This document shows positions 11,716-19,241 of a stretch of DNA of 34,950 nt, piece after piece. A program made the position numbers and the translations under genes. Position 1 is the first letter of the stretch, and each line of letters opens with the position of its first letter. Source of the DNA: a virus; IMG/VR virus record IMGVR_UViG_3300025120_000231, positions 1-34,950 of that record. One strand, given 5' to 3'. Under the pieces are notes generated by a model. That model worked only from the letters and a program-made list of their open reading frames with translations, made no database searches and was not told where the DNA came from.

Positions 11716-14433
11716 TTAGCACTGTGATGGTGTATAACTATTAGGTGGTGTAACCGCTGGTGTACCAGTTACTGTTGGAGTCACACATGCTGTAGCTAAT
11801 GGTGTAGCCGTTTTAGTTGGCGTACCCGTCTGTGTTGGTGTACCTGTTACGCATGCGGTACCAGTATTAGTAGGTGTCGGGCAAATACCACTACTACAAG
11901 TTACTGTAGGTGTTTGTGTAGACGTACCTGTTTGTGTAGGTGAAATCGGTGGTGTTGCAATTGGTGTACCTGTAGCAGTAGGTGTAACAACCTGTGTCTG
12001 GGTAGTAGATGGGGTCTGAGTAGGTGTAACAACCTGTGTCTGCGTCTGAGTCTGTGTAGGTGTTTGTGTAGACGTACCTGTTTGTGTAGGAGTTTTTGTA
12101 GGTGTAATCGGTGGTGTAGGTAATGGTGTACTAGTAGTAGTAGGTGTACCTGTCTGAGTAGGAGTACCGGTATTTGTCTGAGTAGGTGTACCAGATTTGG
12201 TATTTGTCTGAGTAGGTGTACCAGATTTGGTAGGTGTAAAGGTGGGTGTACCAGATTTTGTAGGTGTGTGGGTAGGTGTAGGTGTTTGAGATGGGCAAAT
12301 AACAGGACACTCTAATGTATAAGTCCATTGAGGCTTATCATGAACCGGTGATTGGATCGTTACAATAGCTTTATCATCTTCAAAAAATGCTATCTTTGCT
12401 GTAGATACTCCTGATGTAGTATTATTAACATTTGGAAAGCCATCTGCAGCAATTGAAAGACCAGGGAAATTATATGCAATAAAGCCTTCTGCAAGTAAAG
12501 CATCTATAAATATATGCCTTTTACTACCTGAGAAATTATAAGATGAATTACCAATGAAACCAGAGTCAAGAACAACCTCCCCTTCATAAGTAACTATAAA
12601 CCGATCTGGTCCATCAACCACATTGTATCTAAGATTAAGGCATCTCTCAAAAGTGAGAGTAGGCGAATTGCTTATCGTTGGTGTATGGCTAGGAGTTCCT
12701 GTCTGAGTAGGAGTGCTAGTAACTTTAGCTGTTGGTGTAACTGTTTGTGTAGCTGTATTACTTGGAGTTACACCTACAGGTAATGAGCAAGTTGGTGTAC
12801 CCGTTGGTGTGCCAGTAGGAGTACCAGTTTTTGTAGCTGTGTTACTTTGTGTTACAGCTATAATTTTTGAAGTAGATGGTGTAACACTCGATGTAACAGA
12901 TGGCGCAGGTGGTGTAAAGGTAGGTGTAAAGGTAGGTGTACTAGTTGCACATGGGGTAGTAACTGGATTAGTTGGTATCGGGGTACAGTTACCAATAGTT
13001 GGTGTTTGACATCCTTGCGAGGCTGGTGGGGTAAAGCTTACAGGTGGAGTAGGTACTAAAGGTGCAGAACAAGAAGGGCTGTTACTGTTTGTTGGTGTAG
13101 CAGTCGCTGCTAAAGGTGCTGTACCTGTTTGTGTGTAACTAACTGTCGGTGTAGGAGTCGGTGAAGCAGAAATATTATTAGTTCTGATTTTAAGAATCTT
13201 ATCTGCCTCTTGTGGAAAATAATAAATACAATTACCAATTGTTGCTGCAGAAGAAAAGTAATCACTATCAGTACCAGTGCCACCTAATTCAGCATTAATA
13301 TCTCTGTAATTGACTGTATCTGTAGATGGATCAACCCAAATAAGATAAGGAGCATTAACTGGTACAGAAAAAACGCAACCACCAGGTCCTAAAACCGAGT
13401 TAAGCGATTTAGAAGCGAAATTACCTGCAGGTAATGTAGTTTCATATTCATCAATTGCATCAACAAGAGCTGGAGGTAAGGGAAGTTCCGTAGTAGTATC
13501 ATCTGTTGTATCAATCTTAAGAACAGAATTCGCGCGCTTCGGCATTGCATAAATAGCATTATTTGATGCCAAAGAACCACCTGAGTACATGTTAAAGAAT
13601 GGAAATGGTTCTAGATCTCTTGTAGATGAATCAATTGGTGCTGCGGTAGGTGTTAAGCAACCAGTAATAATGCAATCACCAAATGTAACTTTATCCGCGC
13701 AAGAATCTGGGCATGTTGTATCTATTATAAGAATAGACTCACTTGACATTGGCGTTGCGTAGATCTTATCATTACCACCATCAGTAGCACCACAAAATCT
13801 TCTGTAAACATCTTCTACAACTCCTTCATCTGCTGCAGTATTTCGTATACTATGTATTGGGCCAGATGTTGGAGTTTCAGGAAAAGGTAGATCAGCACCA
13901 ATTGAATCTGTACTAGTGACCATAGTCCGTACCTTAGCAGGTCCAGTAAAAGGTACCATAAACAAACACTCACTCGCACCAGAGCCTCCTATAACACCTC
14001 CAGCTGTTTGAAGACAGCAACGAGAATTGCAATCTGAAAAGTAACTTGGTGCAACTGTAGCTGGTGATACTGCAGTATCAATAACTAATGGTCCAGTAAT
14101 TGCGTTAAGCGGGTTAGCGTAAATTTTTCCACTAGTTGGTTCTAAAACACCACCTGCATACTTACATGATTGCTCGCAAAGCGAGGGGTCAATCGTTCCA
14201 AGATCAGCAAACTGATTAACTGTTGTATCACTACCTGGATCAAACTTTGTTACATACCGAGCATCATCCGGTATAAGGTAAAAATTTCTATCAAGCCCAA
14301 GAACAGCACCTTGAAACTTTGATCCTGTCGTACAACCGAGAGGTAACGTATCCGCGAGACTTGAACCAACAAATTCGAATGTAAGATTCGATTGATTACA
14401 TGTAAGACTTGGGGTAGGTATAGGTGTGCTCAT
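11716..14433 (-). CDS. Tail fibre/adhesin with beta-propeller and Thr/Pro repeats
   Basis: The 905-aa protein has four parts. Residues about 40-420 contain propeller-like repeats (KIYANP, KIYATP, AIYAMP, each followed by a VLKIDT-type strand), as in NHL or YVTN-type propellers. Residues about 422-590 and 711-905 are low-complexity TPTQTGTPT linkers, probably extended and possibly glycosylated. Between them (about 596-711) lies a globular domain also found in the adjacent 472-aa protein. Cysteines are unusually frequent in the propeller. It is the last gene of the leftward tail operon, where T4-like phages keep host-range fibres. The start ATG is 3 nt after the upstream stop, with no promoter or Shine-Dalgarno sequence. 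A distal receptor-binding role is inferred. Confidence 0.8.
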   Translation of the reverse strand: MSTPIPTPSLTCNQSNLTFEFVGSSLADTLPLGCTTGSKFQGAVLGLDRNFYLIPDDARYVTKFDPGSDTTVNQFADLGTIDPSLCEQSCKYAGGVLEPTSGKIYANPLNAITGPLVIDTAVSPATVAPSYFSDCNSRCCLQTAGGVIGGSGASECLFMVPFTGPAKVRTMVTSTDSIGADLPFPETPTSGPIHSIRNTAADEGVVEDVYRRFCGATDGGNDKIYATPMSSESILIIDTTCPDSCADKVTFGDCIITGCLTPTAAPIDSSTRDLEPFPFFNMYSGGSLASNNAIYAMPKRANSVLKIDTTDDTTTELPLPPALVDAIDEYETTLPAGNFASKSLNSVLGPGGCVFSVPVNAPYLIWVDPSTDTVNYRDINAELGGTGTDSDYFSSAATIGNCIYYFPQEADKILKIRTNNISASPTPTPTVSYTQTGTAPLAATATPTNSNSPSCSAPLVPTPPVSFTPPASQGCQTPTIGNCTPIPTNPVTTPCATSTPTFTPTFTPPAPSVTSSVTPSTSKIIAVTQSNTATKTGTPTGTPTGTPTCSLPVGVTPSNTATQTVTPTAKVTSTPTQTGTPSHTPTISNSPTLTFERCLNLRYNVVDGPDRFIVTYEGEVVLDSGFIGNSSYNFSGSKRHIFIDALLAEGFIAYNFPGLSIAADGFPNVNNTTSGVSTAKIAFFEDDKAIVTIQSPVHDKPQWTYTLECPVICPSQTPTPTHTPTKSGTPTFTPTKSGTPTQTNTKSGTPTQTNTGTPTQTGTPTTTSTPLPTPPITPTKTPTQTGTSTQTPTQTQTQTQVVTPTQTPSTTQTQVVTPTATGTPIATPPISPTQTGTSTQTPTVTCSSGICPTPTNTGTACVTGTPTQTGTPTKTATPLATACVTPTVTGTPAVTPPNSYTPSQC
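11905..12090. repeat. 36-bp exact direct repeat in the Thr/Pro linker
   Basis: Positions 11905-11940 and 12055-12090 are identical, a period of 150 bp (50 codons). They encode PTQTGTSTQTPT on the minus strand. Flanking sequence is a dense array of degenerate GTAGGTGTACC-type units spanning about 11740-12290, with a second array at about 12660-13160. Confidence 0.85.
12170..12232. repeat. 30-bp tandem duplication in the Thr/Pro linker
   Basis: A 30-bp unit containing GTACCAGATTTGG is present twice in tandem with an extra partial unit, encoding two SGTPTQTNTK decapeptides. In-frame gain or loss by slippage would change linker length without breaking the gene. Confidence 0.85.
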
Positions 14434-14436
14434 AAC

Positions 14437-15855
14437 TTATGAATATTCTGGAAATACTATTCTTCTGAGGGTCTCGTGCTGCTGGGTTAAGCCACATAAG
14501 TAGCTATCTTCTGTACCACAAGATAACGTGTAATATGGGCACCCAACAAAGGCTTCCCAGTCAGTAGAAGATAGGGGTGTATATACATTAAGAGTAACAC
14601 GTGAAGAATCTGTATCTTTGTAAAAGGTAGCACCACCATTAGATTTAGTATCAGTAACATACGGATAACCATCTGGTGCTATAGCACTTAGTGCAAGTTC
14701 TGCTTGCTGGTTATTAATAGAATAACTTGATAAAAGGCCGGTAATAAATGTAGAACGTCCTGATCCTTCATAGTCATATATACTATTACCTACATATTCA
14801 GTATCATATACCATATTGTTTTCGTAGCTATAAACAAATCTAGTAGGGAGTCTGAAAGATGGTGTATTCCAACGTATTTCAACATCACCTATAAAGGCAG
14901 AGATACCATAAAGAGTAGTCGATGGAAAAACACCTCTGCTGAAATTAGTTATATCAGATCCTAAAGCACTTAAACCGCAATAATCATTAGGACATCCAAT
15001 ATCTGGTTCAATACCTAAAAAAGGTAAATTTTGTTTTTCTTCCGTATTAGGTGAACCTAATATACTAGGTGCACTAGGTGGTTTTAAACTAGCTTTATTA
15101 TTTGTAATAGGTGCAGTAAATGTAGTAGAAAGAACTTCATTCGTAGTAATAGAGTCATTCTTACCCTCGACGTGAAAATTAGATACTACGATAGTACCGT
15201 TAGCGTTACTAGATGTTAATGGTTTACAGAATGTAACACCTGGTCTGTATCTTGTGAAAGCATTAATTTGTGGTCCGGCAATATCTGCTTTAAGTAAGTT
15301 GGTGTAGAAGATATCACCTTGCGCTTTATAATCAACTTGGAGTCTTCTACCATAGTTACCGAGACGAGCTCTTATTGTCTTAACACCACTATCTGTAAGA
15401 TTAAATGCACTTATAGTCTCGTTAATGTTAAGATACTTATAAGGGTTGTTTGCATCAACTGTAGTACTACGAGATGAATCAACTCCACGTACAGATATAC
15501 TATTTATTTTACGTAAAGCAGGATTGATACCATCTCTAGTAGAGCTATCTACATATGTCTTAGGTAAAGCAAAGCTGCCTAAACTATCTAAACCTATACC
15601 TATAATCGCACCGCTTAGTGCATCATTCGCATCGGCTGCGAAACCTGTAACAGCACCGGAATAGCCTAAATCAGTACCATTACCTCCACCAGAAAACGTT
15701 GTATATGCATTTTGCAAGAACATACAGAAGCCTATCTCGTCAGAAACCTCCCAGTTACTTAATTGATAAGTAAATGACCAGGTAATATCAAACTGAGGTG
15801 ATAAACCATCTTCGAAAATTGCTACTGATGTAGCAGATAGTGGTAGATTAGACAT
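14437..15855 (-). CDS. Tail fibre/adhesin-associated protein, hypothetical
   Basis: I start it at the ATG at 15855 (MSNLPLSATS), 9 nt after a TAAATA, rather than the in-frame GTG at 15861; this gives 472 aa. The N-terminal two thirds look beta-rich, with aromatic and Gly residues (WSFTYQLSNWEV, FSGGGNGTDLGYSG) in a legume-lectin or concanavalin-like pattern including VDYKAQGDIFY. Residues about 323-442 are a domain shared with the neighbouring 905-aa protein. It precedes that gene by 3 nt, so the two are probably co-translated and may assemble together. No enzyme motif is seen. Confidence 0.75.
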   Translation of the reverse strand: MSNLPLSATSVAIFEDGLSPQFDITWSFTYQLSNWEVSDEIGFCMFLQNAYTTFSGGGNGTDLGYSGAVTGFAADANDALSGAIIGIGLDSLGSFALPKTYVDSSTRDGINPALRKINSISVRGVDSSRSTTVDANNPYKYLNINETISAFNLTDSGVKTIRARLGNYGRRLQVDYKAQGDIFYTNLLKADIAGPQINAFTRYRPGVTFCKPLTSSNANGTIVVSNFHVEGKNDSITTNEVLSTTFTAPITNNKASLKPPSAPSILGSPNTEEKQNLPFLGIEPDIGCPNDYCGLSALGSDITNFSRGVFPSTTLYGISAFIGDVEIRWNTPSFRLPTRFVYSYENNMVYDTEYVGNSIYDYEGSGRSTFITGLLSSYSINNQQAELALSAIAPDGYPYVTDTKSNGGATFYKDTDSSRVTLNVYTPLSSTDWEAFVGCPYYTLSCGTEDSYLCGLTQQHETLRRIVFPEYS

Positions 15856-15864
15856 TAACACCTA

Positions 15865-15870
15865 TATTTA
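15865..15870 (-). promoter_or_regulatory. Late promoter core (AGATTAAATA type)
   Basis: On the minus strand AGATTAAATA ends 9 nt before the ATG at 15855. AGGTG in the short leader is one of the few Shine-Dalgarno-like sequences in the window. Confidence 0.6.
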
Positions 15871-15908
15871 ATCTGGTGTATGTCAGATACAAGTATAATA
15901 AATAGAAT

Positions 15909-17522
15909 TTACATTCCCCATTCGAATTTAACTAGCCCGGCTTTAGTATTAATACTTGTACCCTCATGACCACCACCACCAGCTCCAGGAGCTTGGTCTG
16001 ATCCCCAGAAAGATGCAGGACCGCAAGACTCTTCATCATCACTATTAGTATCCCACCCACCTGAACCACCTTCTATAATATAACCACCTATAATACGCGG
16101 ATCAGATGTATTTAATGTACCTTTATTACCACCATTTAAAGAAGCTGCTGTATGGATTGAAGCACTAAGACTAGCAGCTCCATTACTTATTAATAGATTA
16201 GTTCCTCCAATTGCAATCTTACTTAAGTTTCCGGAAGAATTAGCAGTAGTTTGACCAGCTGCTACATATACGTCAATACTAGTACCTGGTTGCGCTGAAA
16301 TTATAGCATATACTGTTGCTGCAGCACCACCTGTACGTAGTCCGCCTTTAGCACCAGAACCTGTTACCCATACTTTTGTATGCTCAGCTACGGTTGTAAA
16401 TGTTGTTTTTCCATTAGCAGATAGATTTGTAGCGATCGTAAAAGCTTGTATACCTGGAGGCACTGGCCCAATCTTAATTGCACCTGCCAGGGTATTTATA
16501 GGAACACCATTGGCTACTGCTGCATTATTGTTAGAAGCAGTTAAACCACCGTTAATTGTTAATGTAGAAGTAACTACTGCATCAGGTAGTGCTTTAATAT
16601 AATAACTTACTGCTTTAGTTGTGTACGTAGCACCGGTAGAGTTAAGGGTACCATTACTAAAGCTTGAAACATCCGCTTGTCCTACATGTACTACATCTTC
16701 ATAGTTAGGTAAGTTAAAGTTATTACCTGAACCACCATATTGCGCACCGATAATACTTGAAAGAACACCGTAGGTTGTATTAGATACAGCTGAACCATCG
16801 CAAAGTAACCATCCAGATGGAAATGCTTTACCACTAGCAGCTGCCATTATAGTACCAACCGGTATAAAGGCACTAGAGGAATTTACATAAAACTGACCTG
16901 TATTAAGCGGCGCAGACCATGAAAGTTGTCCTGCAGAATCAGTGCGTAGAAATTGATTATTAGCAACTGCACCTACAGGAAAGTTATAATTAACATCGTT
17001 AATATTGAGCTTTTCTGGTAGTTTAAGATGAGTACCGTTTTTAACGTTAATTCTATCAGTTAAGATCTGCGTACCACTTAATGAAATCCTTCCAGCTACT
17101 AATTCAAGTGAATTACCTAAAGCATCGTTATCAAAGTTATTGGCTGATAGTGTACCTACCCGTATAGTACCATTTACATCATCAATAACAATTGAACTAT
17201 CGTATGCTGCTAATACTTGTGAAGCTTTTACCCATGCTCCTTCCCATAATGTGTATAGAGCTTTACTTGTTGTATTGAAAGCTATATCACCATCTTCTGC
17301 ACCAGCACTCAAAGCTGAATGATCAGAAGCAGTACCTAAGAACTTATTACCGGTTACGATACCTCCTGATGTTGAAGCATCACCAACAAATAGACGTTTA
17401 TTATCTGTAGTATAACCTAGCTCACCTTCATCGAGAGTTATGTTTTGCCGATCAAGATTACCACCACGTCTAACAAGAAGTTTTAATAGAGTGTTTTCGA
17501 GAATTTCAATTTTATTAGACAT
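15909..17522 (-). CDS. Tail fibre with collar domain and Gly-rich tip
   Basis: The 537-aa protein starts with a module LLVRRGGNLDRQ..GELGYTTDNKRLFVGD (residues 15-48), which the next upstream gene also carries. A phage tail-collar domain follows at about 217-275, with PVGTIMAAASG, GWLLCDGSAVSNTTY and FNLPNY. The C-terminus is Gly-rich (GGSGGWD, PGAGGGGHEG) and ends LVKFEWGM, like the variable tips of phage adhesins where Gly-rich loops contact receptors. It is thus a likely receptor-binding fibre. A variant element TAAAATA lies 5 nt before its ATG. The start MSNKIEILEN is unambiguous. Confidence 0.85.
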   Translation of the reverse strand: MSNKIEILENTLLKLLVRRGGNLDRQNITLDEGELGYTTDNKRLFVGDASTSGGIVTGNKFLGTASDHSALSAGAEDGDIAFNTTSKALYTLWEGAWVKASQVLAAYDSSIVIDDVNGTIRVGTLSANNFDNDALGNSLELVAGRISLSGTQILTDRINVKNGTHLKLPEKLNINDVNYNFPVGAVANNQFLRTDSAGQLSWSAPLNTGQFYVNSSSAFIPVGTIMAAASGKAFPSGWLLCDGSAVSNTTYGVLSSIIGAQYGGSGNNFNLPNYEDVVHVGQADVSSFSNGTLNSTGATYTTKAVSYYIKALPDAVVTSTLTINGGLTASNNNAAVANGVPINTLAGAIKIGPVPPGIQAFTIATNLSANGKTTFTTVAEHTKVWVTGSGAKGGLRTGGAAATVYAIISAQPGTSIDVYVAAGQTTANSSGNLSKIAIGGTNLLISNGAASLSASIHTAASLNGGNKGTLNTSDPRIIGGYIIEGGSGGWDTNSDDEESCGPASFWGSDQAPGAGGGGHEGTSINTKAGLVKFEWGM

Positions 17523-17527
17523 ATTAG

Positions 17528-17534
17528 TATTTTA
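17528..17534 (-). promoter_or_regulatory. Variant late promoter TAAAATA
   Basis: TAAAATA on the minus strand ends 5 nt before the ATG at 17522, matching the geometry of the canonical sites but with one extra A. It fills the 12-bp gap to the upstream gene. Confidence 0.35.
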
Positions 17535-18569
17535 TTAATAGTTATATACAGGTATTGCAAGCTTACCGCATGTACCAGAATCTATTGTTATAAATCCGGC
17601 AGAACATAAACAAATCGTAACTGCTGCGATATTACTACCGGTATCAGCTGCGAAACTTCCGGATTGAGCACAGACCACGGTCCGCCCGACTGAAGTCGTA
17701 TCAATAAGATCACCAAAAAAGGTTGCACCAGCTCCACTAGTGTTTATCCCTGATAGGTTAGATGTAATTGCATTAGTTGTACCTGTAACTCTACCAAACT
17801 GATCAAAAGTTGTGGTATTAAGCGGTTTACTCTCACCAGCTCCAATAGTAGCCATACCTAAAGTATTAGCAGTATTATTTACTACTAATCCATTAGTAAC
17901 AGTAGAGGCAACAATTGCGCATGCGCAAACTGTATTACATGGTGCATTGCAGAATGATAATTTACCGAAAGGCAGTCCGAAAGAATTGGAAGTAAAAAGG
18001 CCCACTGGCTCTACCCCACCGCCGCTTAAGCCATTACCAATACAAGTAGCAGGTATAGGTGCACCTAACACACTAAGTTGACCTGTAGTTGAATTTACTC
18101 TGATAGATGTACCATCCACGGCAGCTGAAAGACCTTGAACTGGGTTAAGTGTGATACCACCGTTAGTAGCTACAACATTTGAATTTAAAGATGAAGCTGA
18201 AATAGCACCGGTAACAACATGTAGTTTGTTATTTACATCATAGCTAATAGATGCTGTATCTGTTTGCGATCCTATGAAAGCCCAACTAGAAAGTAGAGCG
18301 GAATCAGTACCAGAAAGCTGATATAAAAGGTTATTTTCATATACTAAATCATTTTGAACAGCTTGAGCTAAAGAAGTTTTTGCACTTGATGTAAGTGGTG
18401 CATATACCAAATTACCAGCTACATGTCCCCCCGGTGTAAATCCATCACCAACCCAGACTCTCTTACGATCTGTAGTATAACCCATTTCACCCTGTTCAAG
18501 GGTAACAGTCTGACGCTGCACGTCAGTACCTCTTCTTAATTTTAGTTTTACGATTTCAACGTCTGGCAT
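17535..18569 (-). CDS. Tail fibre protein, RRGT-module, cysteine-rich core
   Basis: The 344-aa protein begins with KLKLRRGTDVQRQ and GEMGYTTDRKRVWVGDG (residues 8-43), a short N-terminal module common in fibres of marine T4-like phages and shared with the 537-aa neighbour. The body is beta-structured and Ser/Thr/Asn-rich, as in trimeric fibres. Unusual for a fibre, it has a cysteine cluster FCNAPCNTVCACA at about 204-216 and a second group (ICLCSAGF, TCGKL) near the end. There is no collar domain. It starts 12 nt after the 208-aa collar protein, with no promoter seen, so it is probably co-transcribed with it. Confidence 0.8.
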   Translation of the reverse strand: MPDVEIVKLKLRRGTDVQRQTVTLEQGEMGYTTDRKRVWVGDGFTPGGHVAGNLVYAPLTSSAKTSLAQAVQNDLVYENNLLYQLSGTDSALLSSWAFIGSQTDTASISYDVNNKLHVVTGAISASSLNSNVVATNGGITLNPVQGLSAAVDGTSIRVNSTTGQLSVLGAPIPATCIGNGLSGGGVEPVGLFTSNSFGLPFGKLSFCNAPCNTVCACAIVASTVTNGLVVNNTANTLGMATIGAGESKPLNTTTFDQFGRVTGTTNAITSNLSGINTSGAGATFFGDLIDTTSVGRTVVCAQSGSFAADTGSNIAAVTICLCSAGFITIDSGTCGKLAIPVYNY

Positions 18570-18581
18570 TTTTTTAAATTG

Positions 18582-19208
18582 TTAAGATGTTCTTTGCCAT
18601 ACATACAATCCGAATGATGGTGGCATATTATTATGTGGAGTTCCGCTTCCAGTAGAAGCTGAAGTAAATGTATTGACTGTGGCTTGTCGACCAACAGCAT
18701 CACGTTGCTGGTTATTAGAAACACCCTGTCCGAAAGCACTACCATCAATACCAGCATTATTACTGAGTTGGTCTAGACCGTGACTATGGGAAGCTAACTC
18801 AGCTGTAGTAAGTGGGTGATTATATTTACCAGTAGTGTCATTACCAGCTGGAATTGTTTTAGCTTCAGTACCGTCATTACCAGCCCCTTCTCCAGCTATA
18901 AACCGACCTGTAGCAATTTGTATCCAAGTAGTACCTGTAAATCTCGATCCTGGATTAGTATTATCTTGCGAAAATGTAACAGACCCAACAGGGTATATTG
19001 CTTCAGCTATAGCAGTTTTAAAAGCATCACCAAGTGGACCGTCTACATCAATACCTTTACCTGCTTGACCTACCTTAAGAGCACTTTTATTACCAAACCC
19101 ATCGTATACATCTTCTTGTCCAGTAGCTGGTAACGCTGCACCTTTCGCATGCAGTACACCAACGTAAGTTTTGCTGATGTTAGTATTAGTTAAGGAAGTA
19201 CTTGCCAT
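18582..19208 (-). CDS. Short tail fibre-like collar protein
   Basis: I start it at the ATG at 19208 (MASTSLTNTN), 5 nt after a TAAATA; the longer frame would read through that promoter. The 208 aa contain the collar-type signature YPVGSVTFS at about 72-80, WIQIATGRFIAGEG at 95-108, HSHG at 141-144 and a C-terminal HNNMPPSFGLYVWQR. T4 gp12 uses an HxH motif to bind a central metal ion in its trimer, and the HSH here could do the same. It probably forms part of a short fibre or a baseplate-attached spike contacting the cell surface. Confidence 0.8.
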   Translation of the reverse strand: MASTSLTNTNISKTYVGVLHAKGAALPATGQEDVYDGFGNKSALKVGQAGKGIDVDGPLGDAFKTAIAEAIYPVGSVTFSQDNTNPGSRFTGTTWIQIATGRFIAGEGAGNDGTEAKTIPAGNDTTGKYNHPLTTAELASHSHGLDQLSNNAGIDGSAFGQGVSNNQQRDAVGRQATVNTFTSASTGSGTPHNNMPPSFGLYVWQRTS

Positions 19209-19213
19209 ATGTA

Positions 19214-19219
19214 TATTTA
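19214..19219 (-). promoter_or_regulatory. Late promoter core
   Basis: TAAATA on the minus strand ends 5 nt before the ATG at 19208, in the 33-bp gap between genes. Confidence 0.6.
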
Positions 19220-19241
19220 TGTCAATGGCAGTATTAAGCAA

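Noticed and set aside
12131-12328. Minus-strand Tyr-rich 65-aa frame
   Set aside because: A frame-shifted reading of the same repeat array as the 905-aa fibre; repetitive DNA keeps several frames open.
12713-13009. Plus-strand 98-aa Val/Gly-rich frame inside the fibre gene
   Set aside because: It is the reverse-complement reading of the Thr/Pro repeat DNA (GTP-type codons read as Val/Gly) and has no start signals.
11740-13170. Possible CRISPR-like array
   Set aside because: Repeats are degenerate, multiples of 3 bp, continuous without unique spacers, and translate into a coherent Thr/Pro peptide repeat.
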